Shown: positions 8,649-15,876 of the stretch, piece by piece | Position numbering within the stretch: position 1 is the stretch's first letter | How the letters are laid out: each line of letters opens with the position of its first letter | NCBI GenBank assembly: GCA_030669595.1 | Contig: DAOVDG010000009.1 | Location: forward strand, 1 to 34,679 | Length of the DNA stretch: 34,679 bases | Direction of reading: 5' to 3' | Source of the DNA: Candidatus Thorarchaeota archaeon | GTDB taxonomy: Archaea; Asgardarchaeota; Thorarchaeia; Thorarchaeales; Thorarchaeaceae | Made by a program: the position numbers and the translations under genes | Notes under the pieces: model-generated | What the model saw: the letters and a program-made list of their open reading frames with translations, nothing else | Databases searched by the model: none | What the model was told of the DNA's origin: nothing

Positions 8649-9440
8649 CTAGGGACTCGGCACAGGCAGATTGTGGAAGTAGAGGGCCATGAGGGCGATT
8701 GCAACGATTAGCAGGATAGTTGCATTTCCAACAAGCCAGCCCCGAGCATTCTTCTTTGTAATCTTGATTGGGCCAAGTGGCTTGATGCCTGTTGGTGCTT
8801 TGTCATATGGGTTTGCTGCCCGCCATATTATTTCCAAGGGACTTGCATCACTGGGGAAGATGTCAAGGTAGAGGTGACTGGCATAGCCAATGAGGAACAG
8901 GCTTGCGATGTAGTACTCGATGCCTGCGCCTACACTGAATGTTTCTGATGAAACGATTCTCGTGGCGACATTGACCACAGTCGTCAATACAAAAATGAAT
9001 GGCAGCACTGCTGAATGAAAAATGATATTCCTGTGACGAGAGATGCCAAGAAAAGTGATATCGAAATCGGGCATTATTGCGCCTGAAACCATAATCAGAG
9101 CGCCTATGAATATCGAGAGGGTTCCAACAATCGGTATATCGTTGATCCACTGATAGATGAGGGCACCGGCCAGTGAGCCAATACAGAAGGTAACGAATGC
9201 TAGGGCACTGACTGAGCTTCTGTTCCCAGTGGTACGGGCGGCCATATGCCTGTGGGGGGCTTTGTAGTACAGAATTGGGACGGAAATCATGCTAGTCGCA
9301 AGACCGCCTGTGATATAGTAGAATAGCAAGTCAGACAGCAGGCTAGCGTCAGCCTGCCATACACTGAAGACATAGATCAATGTGTATAGTCCTACGAACA
9401 ATGCTATCGCGAAAACCATGTGTGACAACCGATTCATCAT
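8649..9440 (-). CDS. YdjM/DUF457-like membrane-bound metal-dependent hydrolase
   Basis: Integral membrane protein of 263 residues with about six hydrophobic segments (about 8-27, 38-58, 78-95, 104-122, 143-160, 175-192) and a last one at 238-255. Family signatures are MPDFD at 123-127, RHRNIIFHS at 135-143, and SHLYLD at 188-193. The aspartates and histidines (D125, D127, H136, H142, H189, D193) would line a metal site at the membrane face. Members are annotated as inner-membrane hydrolases, but their substrate is generally unknown. The start ATG 9440 has AGGAG 6 nt upstream, with a second Met right after it. The neighbouring minus gene starts far upstream and ends 58 nt before this start, so the two may share transcription. 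Confidence 0.8.
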   Translation of the reverse strand: MMNRLSHMVFAIALFVGLYTLIYVFSVWQADASLLSDLLFYYITGGLATSMISVPILYYKAPHRHMAARTTGNRSSVSALAFVTFCIGSLAGALIYQWINDIPIVGTLSIFIGALIMVSGAIMPDFDITFLGISRHRNIIFHSAVLPFIFVLTTVVNVATRIVSSETFSVGAGIEYYIASLFLIGYASHLYLDIFPSDASPLEIIWRAANPYDKAPTGIKPLGPIKITKKNARGWLVGNATILLIVAIALMALYFHNLPVPSP

Positions 9441-9498
9441 TGCGAACTCCTGTGTACTCCCGGCTTCTGCCTAAGTCCTGCTCAAACGGTCATTCGTC

Positions 9499-11844
9499 TT
9501 ATTTCTTTCGACGCCCTCGAAAACCTGGGAACCAGTATATCGTACTCTTAGAGTAGCTTTTCTGCACCTTTGCCACTCCATTATCAGCAAGAAGATCAAG
9601 TGCGTTAGTTACACGATCCTCAGTCCATCCGAGACCGACAACAACATCTTCGATTGTCAAGCGACCATCTCTCTTTGCGGCGAGGCCTAGCACTTGTGTG
9701 GGATCCTTGGTTAGTTCGACAGGTATGAATTTCACTAGGCGTGTGCCATTCTCAAGTCTTGTCATGCCTTGGATAAGCCCTTCATTGGTCATAGAGGTAA
9801 CAATGTTTTCTATCTCTTTCGACTTGGTGGCCCATCCAAGGGAATCCAATCTAACCAAGAATTCGGAGAACATCATTATACCCCCGGATTCTTTGGATTC
9901 CTGTGCTAATCGAAGGATGTCTCGTCTCAGACCCTCAAGCCTATCGTCCCGCTTCAGCAAACGTTTGACCATTCCCTTCTTTTTCGTCGCTTCAGCAATC
10001 CATGACTCGGGCTCATAGCCGAGCTCCGTTAGAAGCTCCTCAAATGCACTTCTATAAGCAGGTATGCTGAGCAGCGTGCTTCCTTGTTTCCGGAATGCAT
10101 CTCGCAGCTTATCTCTGATTTCGTCGATGTGTCGCGCCCGTTTCATTAGTTTGTCAAACCTGATTGTAAGACGTTCTTCGTCTGAGAATGAATCTAGGGT
10201 CACCGGTATGACCAAGTCATTCGTTGAGCTTAGAGTGAACTCGATTGGCTTGTCGTGGAAGTCGTTCGCTCGAATTACTCCCTCATAGCGGCTCTTGGGC
10301 AGTGACGCCTTAATCACTCCGCCAGCATCTGACTGAAGAAGAAATGCGCCCAACTCTAGAAGAGCCTCCTCAATGGGTTTGCCTGAATCATCGTGCACGT
10401 GAAATCTAACAAAGCAGGTTGCATCAGTATCTGAAAGAAGAGGGGCCACTTCTCTGAGTTTCATTGGCTTCTTCTTGATTTCTGGAAATCCAGAAATGAT
10501 GCCGCTGATTTCGTCAACCAGATTTACTTTCACTAAGCCATCGGATTGCAGGGATTTGCTGCCCTCCCCGATTAAGGAACGGGTGACACCAATGGCAAGG
10601 AGATTATTCTTTTTCGAGGAGGTCCGCAAGAATTTTCTGAATGCAACATCACTATTAGCGCGGTGTGTGAGTTCGTCCGTAATTGAGCTTAGCCCGGAAT
10701 CGGCAGTAAGAGGATAAACATAGTCACGACGTCGACCGACTTGTTGGTCAATGGAGCGCAAGTACGACGGAGGGTATACCACGACACGCAGACGACCCTT
10801 CTTGGAGAAACCAACCATTATGAAGGGGATCATCAGGGTGACACCGTCTTTATCCGGGCCAACACCACTGCAAGCAACAAGAAAGACTTCTTGCAACAAC
10901 CGACGCTGATTCTCAATTCTACTTCGCTCGCTCTCAGTTCGTGAATGCAATTCCTTTTGCTGTACAAGCAGGTCCCTGAAGGTTTCCTGGTTCTGGGTCA
11001 GAATCTCTTCGCGTCTGGAAATATCTCGCTTCAAAGCCTTCTTCCTGCCCTTTAGCGTCGTTTCAATCTCATGCATTTTTGAGGACCGTTTACCTGTTGA
11101 AGAATCTCTCGCTGTCATTTGTTCAATCCGCGACTCCAGATTCGCGACCTCTTTCCGAAGAACGTTTATTCGTTGATTGAGTCTAGTGATTTTCGTTGAC
11201 ATCTGTGATTCCTGTTCAGAAACGATGTTCCGCATCTGAGCTGCAACTTTTTCATCGATGCGAGAGAGAGCAGCTCCGGCATTTTGAAGAACTCGAGATG
11301 TTTCCTGAAGAGCCTTAGCACATTTTTCAACATCTGAATCCTTCAACAGTTTCGGAAGAATGAGGGCGTACTCCTCAAGCCTCTCTTTAGTCGGCCACTC
11401 CAACATCTGCGATGTGCATGCTGCTAATGGCCCAGATAGCACGCCAAGGTGCTCCTGTGGTACGGCGCTTGAAACGGTGTTGACTACTGACAGACAGTCG
11501 CCGACACAATCAAGAAGTTCAGAGCTAGAATGGCTACCCCTTACGCGCTCCAGCAAATCCCCAAAATCGATTTCTTGATGGCTGACAAGATTAGCAGAAC
11601 TCATGCCTTGGTATTCGAGAAGAAAGCATCCTGATGACAGTGTCGAGGGAACCACTCTAATCGGAAGATATGTCTTGAGGACGAACTCGATATCATTGTC
11701 ATCTTTTGTAGCGAGAGCGTTGATCAAGATTGCTGCCAACGTATAGTCCTCCGGCACCGCTTGCTTGACCGGCTGCCCATCAGCCAAACGAGTGGTTCTG
11801 GTTGCCATGACAGGGACTATGAGTTGACGAGTCGAAGTGTCCAT
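9499..11844 (-). CDS. Coiled-coil protein with C-terminal EAP30 (ESCRT-II Vps22/36-like) domain
   Basis: A 781-residue protein. About 190-320 is a long charged coiled coil; about 320-450 is an alpha/beta region I do not recognise. About 475-550 (FVRFHVHDDSGKPIEEALLELG) looks like a carboxypeptidase-regulatory/transthyretin-like beta-sandwich. About 640-775 aligns with the tandem winged helices of eukaryotic Snf8/Vps22. Matching features are NGTRLVKFIPVELTKDPTQV, then LTIEDVVVGLGWTEDRVTNA, then a C-terminal IYWFPGF, where human SNF8 has YWLPALF. ESCRT-II bridges cargo or ESCRT-I to ESCRT-III filaments on membranes. No Vps25, ESCRT-III, Vps4 or ubiquitin gene is in this window, so this is an isolated subunit or a repurposed domain. 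AAGG lies 8 nt before the ATG. It is divergent from the longin/GTPase operon. Confidence 0.75.
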   Translation of the reverse strand: MDTSTRQLIVPVMATRTTRLADGQPVKQAVPEDYTLAAILINALATKDDNDIEFVLKTYLPIRVVPSTLSSGCFLLEYQGMSSANLVSHQEIDFGDLLERVRGSHSSSELLDCVGDCLSVVNTVSSAVPQEHLGVLSGPLAACTSQMLEWPTKERLEEYALILPKLLKDSDVEKCAKALQETSRVLQNAGAALSRIDEKVAAQMRNIVSEQESQMSTKITRLNQRINVLRKEVANLESRIEQMTARDSSTGKRSSKMHEIETTLKGRKKALKRDISRREEILTQNQETFRDLLVQQKELHSRTESERSRIENQRRLLQEVFLVACSGVGPDKDGVTLMIPFIMVGFSKKGRLRVVVYPPSYLRSIDQQVGRRRDYVYPLTADSGLSSITDELTHRANSDVAFRKFLRTSSKKNNLLAIGVTRSLIGEGSKSLQSDGLVKVNLVDEISGIISGFPEIKKKPMKLREVAPLLSDTDATCFVRFHVHDDSGKPIEEALLELGAFLLQSDAGGVIKASLPKSRYEGVIRANDFHDKPIEFTLSSTNDLVIPVTLDSFSDEERLTIRFDKLMKRARHIDEIRDKLRDAFRKQGSTLLSIPAYRSAFEELLTELGYEPESWIAEATKKKGMVKRLLKRDDRLEGLRRDILRLAQESKESGGIMMFSEFLVRLDSLGWATKSKEIENIVTSMTNEGLIQGMTRLENGTRLVKFIPVELTKDPTQVLGLAAKRDGRLTIEDVVVGLGWTEDRVTNALDLLADNGVAKVQKSYSKSTIYWFPGFRGRRKK

Positions 11845-12057
11845 CGTATTGTCCTTGAGCCGAACAGCAAATCAATGCTTTTCACCCTTTCTAGGAAGGA
11901 ACTCGATGCTCGTAGATGGCGCCTGTCGAGGGTCAGTCCTACGAAAGCGATTAGTCAGCAGTGTAATTCGAAACTCATTGAAATGACAAGAGGAAATCCA
12001 GCCCTTGTCCCGGATTTGGAGTCGTGTAAACTCATCAGGGTATGCAACGGTCAAACA

Positions 12058-12065
12058 TTTATGTA
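12058..12065 (+). promoter_or_regulatory. TATA element for the longin/GTPase operon
   Basis: TTTATGTA lies about 30-38 nt before the ATG at 12096, predicting a leader of about 10 nt. It sits inside the extra N-terminal codons of the longer frame beginning at 12042, which argues against that earlier start. Confidence 0.35.
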
Positions 12066-12095
12066 GTAAGACGCATCCCGAGGATGGGGCGTTAC

Positions 12096-13208
12096 ATGCC
12101 AGAAGCGATTTTCGTAGTTCATTTGGACGACTACCAAGGATTCGTTGTTGAGAAGCGCTATCCCGCCACGCTTTCCCTCAACGAGAAGGCGCTAAACCTT
12201 GTGTACTATGAGCATGAGAAGGAGAAGGCATCGAACCTCAAGTTCTCAGACATAGAGGGAATGAGAGTGGTTTCATTCGCTGAAAGGACACACCCCGGAT
12301 GGGTAGTATGCTTTGTCCTCGGAGCTGATGAGGACTACGAAACTGAGAGCAATAATATGGAAGGCATGGCACGGCTCATCTTGGAACTTATGAGCGAAGT
12401 GCCAGATACGGTCAACTTGCGCGAGATTCTCGGCAATGAGAGTGTTCTCAATGAACCGAATGAGGAGCAGAAGATGGCTGATATCTTCTTCACTCCTTCA
12501 TCTGCGTTGCTTCTGGAAAAACTCGAGATAGAGGGTGTGGAAAGAGCGGCTAAGCTTTCTATCTGGCTTCAGACTCAATTGCAGGCAGACACAGTCGAGC
12601 TCCGTGAGATTGTAGAACCACTTATACAATCCGGAGTTGTTAAGGTTGAGCTGCTAAGCAAGACAGGAGAAACTGTGTTCCTGGTCAAGGATGTATTCGG
12701 TTATCGTGCCCCACCCGTGAAGTCAATTAAGAGAGCTATGGAAGCAGACCCAGAAATGGGCAAGAAGTACAAGCAGCTTGTTTCAAGTTTCTTCTCTCCT
12801 CCCACGGGTAAGGGCTACAATCCCACATTGCCGGTAGAAGACCCAAACTCACCACTTCTTGAGGACAGGGAGAAGATGTCAAGGCTGCTCTCCAAGAGCC
12901 TACATTATATGGTCCTGAAATGTCTGCGCGAAGGTCCGCAGGAGATTGAGGACATATCACAGAAGACTGCGATTCCCCTTGAAATCGTACAATCCATTTT
13001 GTGGTCATTCGAATCCGATAGAGTGGCTGCCCAGCTTGATGAATATGGTAGTTGGGTACTAATTTCAGACCCTGTCATTGAATCATTCATGCCTGAATTC
13101 ATACTCGCGGCTATTTCGAGGAAGCTAGCAGACAAGGAGCTGGCACCTGAAGCAGCCAAGAGGCATCTTGAACTCCTTATCGAAACGTGGGGTGTAATCC
13201 GTGATTAG
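12096..13208 (+). CDS. Longin-like domain protein with winged-helix modules
   Basis: About 370 residues. Residues 1-100 have the order expected of a longin/roadblock-type sheet: strand-turn-strand (AIFVVHLDDYQGFVVEKRYP), helix, strands around 57-77 (RVVSFAER...WVVCFVLGAD), then helix 88-100. The rest looks like two winged-helix units at about 132-200 and 260-325. Both end in hairpin strands (VVKVELLSKTGETVFLVKD; VAAQLDEYGSWVLISD). Longin domains are adaptors on membrane-trafficking GTPase assemblies. I chose ATG 12096 from the TATA position; the frame is open from an ATG at 12042 and another at 12084. The 3' end overlaps the GTPase gene by 8 nt, so the two products are probably made together and may bind each other. 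The fold call is by pattern only. Confidence 0.7.
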   Translation: MPEAIFVVHLDDYQGFVVEKRYPATLSLNEKALNLVYYEHEKEKASNLKFSDIEGMRVVSFAERTHPGWVVCFVLGADEDYETESNNMEGMARLILELMSEVPDTVNLREILGNESVLNEPNEEQKMADIFFTPSSALLLEKLEIEGVERAAKLSIWLQTQLQADTVELREIVEPLIQSGVVKVELLSKTGETVFLVKDVFGYRAPPVKSIKRAMEADPEMGKKYKQLVSSFFSPPTGKGYNPTLPVEDPNSPLLEDREKMSRLLSKSLHYMVLKCLREGPQEIEDISQKTAIPLEIVQSILWSFESDRVAAQLDEYGSWVLISDPVIESFMPEFILAAISRKLADKELAPEAAKRHLELLIETWGVIRD

Positions 13209-14049
13209 AGGCGTTTACGTTCTTGGACAACAGAGTGAGATGATATTCTCAAAGGAGTATGCCAAGAGCGAACACAAAGACAGTCTGATTGAGTTTCTAG
13301 TCAATCTTACACAGTTCATCAGGGCTGTGGAGCTCGACGGAAATGTGGAAACAATGGGCGTATCGAGCTGGAGAATATTCTATGGCTTAAAAGATGTTTT
13401 CACATTCGTTTTCATTGCCGACAAGGCTGATGACAACGCACAGATTACGGGGAAGATGAGCGACCTGATTGAGAAGTTCATGAAGGACTTCGCCCCTCTT
13501 GCCATAGCAAACCAACCTCTTGACGGACTCGATGCCATCGTGGATGAAGTTGCAGTCACTTTGGTGAAAGTCGCCATACTCGGCTTCGCAGGTGTGGGGA
13601 AAACGACTACTTTGCACCTATTGAGAGGGGAAACGCTCCCCCTTGTCCATGACCCTACCATTGGTGTTTCAATCAAGAAATTGCCCACTGAAGTAGAGAA
13701 TGCTAATATCGTCCTTTGGGATCTCGCAGGTCAATCAAGGTTCAGTATTCTTTGGGCTAAGATGATTGCCAACGCCCAGGTTGTTGTGATTGTTACTGAT
13801 AGCACGCTGGAAAATGTACTAAGAAGCAAGAAATTGGTAACTCTAGTCAATGAGGAAGTTCCGAATGCCAAAGTGATTGGCATTGCTAATAAGCAGGACC
13901 TTCCAACGGCGCTGACTCCTGAGCGAGTTGGCCAGATTCTAAGCGTTCCTACTTACGAGCTAGTAGCCATCGACATTTCATACCGTGAAAGGCTCATTCA
14001 AATCATTAGAAAGGCCATTCTCGAAGGAAAGGCTGACAAGGTTACATAG
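13201..14049 (+). CDS. Longin-like domain fused to an Arf-like small GTPase
   Basis: 282 residues. Residues 1-115 follow a longin-like order: strand GVYVLGQQSEMIFSKEY, helix 25-43, strands around 55-73 (SSWRIFYGLKDVFTFVFIAD), helix 85-97. Residues 120-275 form a complete small GTPase: G1 GFAGVGKTT (128-136), G2 DPTIGV (151-156), G3 WDLAGQ (173-178), G4 NKQD (230-233) and a G5-like VAIDI (255-259). DPTIGV and WDLAGQ point to the Arf/SRbeta side of the Ras superfamily. No lipidation signal is visible, and the N-terminus is taken up by the longin part, so membrane recruitment would differ from eukaryotic Arf. The start is GTG 13201, overlapping the upstream gene; no other start fits the first strand. 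A longin fold with a GTPase recalls signal recognition particle receptor alpha, though there the GTPase is of a different type. Confidence 0.85.
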   Translation: MIRGVYVLGQQSEMIFSKEYAKSEHKDSLIEFLVNLTQFIRAVELDGNVETMGVSSWRIFYGLKDVFTFVFIADKADDNAQITGKMSDLIEKFMKDFAPLAIANQPLDGLDAIVDEVAVTLVKVAILGFAGVGKTTTLHLLRGETLPLVHDPTIGVSIKKLPTEVENANIVLWDLAGQSRFSILWAKMIANAQVVVIVTDSTLENVLRSKKLVTLVNEEVPNAKVIGIANKQDLPTALTPERVGQILSVPTYELVAIDISYRERLIQIIRKAILEGKADKVT

Positions 14050-14154
14050 TTCGACGTGTAGAGTGGTATGTTGATTTGTAGGTAGGTCACGACAAAGGTT
14101 AAGAATGAGCATATCGATGTTTCAAATAGAAAGAGCACACCTAGGTGGCTATAC

Positions 14155-14769
14155 ATGTCCTTTGATTTCAGTGCTATGCAGAAGCAGATGGAAGAGATCG
14201 CGGAATTCGCGAACAAGGTTGCTGAAACCAAGAAATTGGCGGATGAGTTGGCAGAGAACTTTGCTAAGATGAAGATGTCTATCAACCAGACAATCAACGA
14301 CTCGTTCACGGAGATCGCAAACCAAATCGATACTCTTCGCAAGAATATGGAAATGATGGAAAGCATAAAGGCTTCAGCCCCAAAAGCTGAAGCTCCGGCT
14401 CCGGAAGCAGCTCCAACCCCCGAGCCGGAGATTACGCCGGAACCTGAACCCGAGCCCACTCCAGAAGTGGTAGAGCCAGCTCCCGAGCCTGCATCAGAAG
14501 TGGCAGAGCCTGCGCCGGAAGTGGTAGAACCTGAACCCACTCCTGAGCCTGTGCCAGAAGCAGAGGCTGCACCAGCAGTTGAAGCTGCTGAAGGCAATGA
14601 CCAACTCGATTTCATATTGCAGCAAAAAGATCGCCTTAAAGCTCAGCTTACAGATTTGCGCTTTGATTACATGAGAGGCTACATACCTGAAGACGACTAC
14701 AAGGCTAAAGAGGGAGAACTGGACACGCAGTTGGAGGACTTGGACAAACAGATAGCGGGACTGAAGTAG
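14155..14769 (+). CDS. Coiled-coil protein with Pro/Glu-rich linker
   Basis: 204 residues in three parts. Residues 1-75 form an amphipathic coiled coil (MEEIAEFANKVAETKKLADE...). About 76-148 is a low-complexity linker of Pro, Glu and Ala (PEPEPEPTPEVVEPAPEP), expected to be extended and disordered. About 150-204 is a second helical pair with RGYIPEDDYKAKEGEL, which resembles the short SHOCT-type motif often found at protein ends. No enzyme motif is visible. The start is firm: GGTGG lies 6 nt before ATG 14155. It follows the GTPase gene by 105 nt, with an AT-rich TTTCAAATAG in between that may be its own promoter. A spacer or scaffold for the neighbouring trafficking-type proteins is possible but unproven. 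Confidence 0.75.
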   Translation: MSFDFSAMQKQMEEIAEFANKVAETKKLADELAENFAKMKMSINQTINDSFTEIANQIDTLRKNMEMMESIKASAPKAEAPAPEAAPTPEPEITPEPEPEPTPEVVEPAPEPASEVAEPAPEVVEPEPTPEPVPEAEAAPAVEAAEGNDQLDFILQQKDRLKAQLTDLRFDYMRGYIPEDDYKAKEGELDTQLEDLDKQIAGLK

Positions 14770-14816
14770 AAGCAGCTTCATACTCGAAGCAGGCTTAATG
14801 AAACCCATCAATTCAT

Positions 14817-14838
14817 CTTGATGACCATGGTCATCAAG
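14817..14838. repeat. Perfect 22-bp palindrome in a convergent intergenic gap
   Basis: The two 11-bp halves, CTTGATGACCA and TGGTCATCAAG, are exact reverse complements with no spacer. It lies between the coiled-coil gene (ends 14769) and the eS25-like gene (ends 15031, opposite strand). As RNA it would fold to a 9-bp stem with a CATG loop, a possible 3'-end structure for either gene. As DNA it is a dyad operator-like site. The remaining roughly 240 nt of this gap shows no gene I can support. Confidence 0.6.
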
Positions 14839-15030
14839 TAGCTTAGCTTGCGCATCGGGAAAAAGAATTACATCCTCGGTGTCGCAAGAACTTCTTTCTT
14901 TCTCATCATGCTCATTCAAGCAGTCTGAGCAAGAATCTGAGCTTTATCCCGGTTTGGGTCAAGTTGGGATGAGGGAAGACGCACGGGCTGGGTAGAGGCA
15001 TTGCGGGGTTGAACAAGAAACAGCGATGAG

Positions 15031-15810
15031 TTATTTCTTGGGGGTCTTCTTCTTGGGCTTTGTTTCAGCCTTCTTCTTGGTCACTTTCTTCTTGGGCTTT
15101 GTTTCAGCCTTCTTCTTGGTGACCTTCTTCTTGGGCTTCTCTTCAGCCTTCTTCTTGGTCACTTTCTTCTTGGGCTTCTCTTCAGCCTTCTTCTTGGTCA
15201 CTTTCTTCTTGGGCTTCTCTTCAGCCTTCTTGGTGACCTTCTTCTTGGGCTTTGTTTCAGCCTTCTTCTTGGTCACTTTCTTCTTGGGCTTCTCTTCAGC
15301 CTTCTTCTTAGTGACCTTCTTCCTAGGCTTCTTCTCTTCAGGTTTCGGGACCTCGGCAGTTGGAGATTCCGCCTTTTCCGCGAGGGGCTCAACTACGATC
15401 TCAGGTTGCCTGGCCTTTTCTTTTTCCTTGCGGTCGTCGAGAGCGCGTCGCTGCCGTGCAAGTTTCCCAGGTTTCACGGATTCAGCCGCTGAAGCCGCAC
15501 CAAGAGCTATGTCTGTTTCTTTGGATATCACAGGACGCTTAGGCACAGAGGATGCGATTTCCTCAAGGACATCCACAATCATAATCGGCTTGCCGACATC
15601 CCGCTTCTCGATCTCTGCTGGAGTCGTGTAGACAACAAAGCCACTTTCGTGAATATAGGGAACAATCACACCTTCTGTTTCCTTGTCTTTGAGTATTCTG
15701 CGTGCAATGCTCATCCTGATGTTGAACCGCTTGGCAAGGTCATAGCTAGTGACGGATTTGGCCTTCTTCACGTACTCATCAATTTCGCCAATTGTTTCTG
15801 GTTTGGGCAC
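15031..15810 (-). CDS. eS25-like ribosomal protein with lysine-rich repeat tail
   Basis: The N-terminal 65 residues match the winged helix of ribosomal protein eS25 (SVTSYDLAKRFNIRMSIARR, then EGVIVPYIHESGFVVYTT), a small-subunit protein of archaea and eukaryotes. A linker follows (about 70-160), then about 100 residues of a 13-residue repeat, KPKKKVTKKKAEE or KPKKKVTKKKAET. Seven units plus a partial one are present, one of them a residue short. Such a tail resembles histone H1 or AlgR3-like C-termini and should bind rRNA or DNA. The coordinates use GTG 15810. The frame is open further upstream to an ATT at 15876 with AGGAG 4 nt before it. That extension adds a basic RKKWGRTATKTEKIVRD segment resembling the usual eS25 N-terminus, so the true start is probably non-AUG. 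Confidence 0.75.
   Translation of the reverse strand: MPKPETIGEIDEYVKKAKSVTSYDLAKRFNIRMSIARRILKDKETEGVIVPYIHESGFVVYTTPAEIEKRDVGKPIMIVDVLEEIASSVPKRPVISKETDIALGAASAAESVKPGKLARQRRALDDRKEKEKARQPEIVVEPLAEKAESPTAEVPKPEEKKPRKKVTKKKAEEKPKKKVTKKKAETKPKKKVTKKAEEKPKKKVTKKKAEEKPKKKVTKKKAEEKPKKKVTKKKAETKPKKKVTKKKAETKPKKKTPKK
15034..15330 (-). repeat. 39-bp tandem repeat encoding the 13-residue Lys-rich unit
   Basis: About seven and a half near-identical 39-bp units, one of them 36 bp, lie in frame in the eS25-like gene. Units differ mainly by Glu/Thr alternation (AEE or AET) and silent changes. The array can gain or lose units by slippage without changing frame. On the opposite strand it reads as a false repetitive hydrophobic protein. 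Confidence 0.9.
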
Positions 15811-15876
15811 AGCATCTCGGACAATCTTCTCTGTCTTTGTAGCTGTTCGGCCCCACTTCTTGCGGCTGATAGCAAT

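Noticed and set aside
13998-14615. Minus-strand frame rich in Gly and Ser (GSGSGV repeats)
   Set aside because: Shadow of the Pro/Glu-rich linker of the coiled-coil gene on the plus strand.
15026-15631. Plus-strand frame encoding a repetitive hydrophobic protein (FLGFSSAFFLVTF units)
   Set aside because: It is the reverse strand of the Lys-rich repeat of the eS25-like gene; TTC/CTT codons opposite AAG/GAA create false membrane segments.
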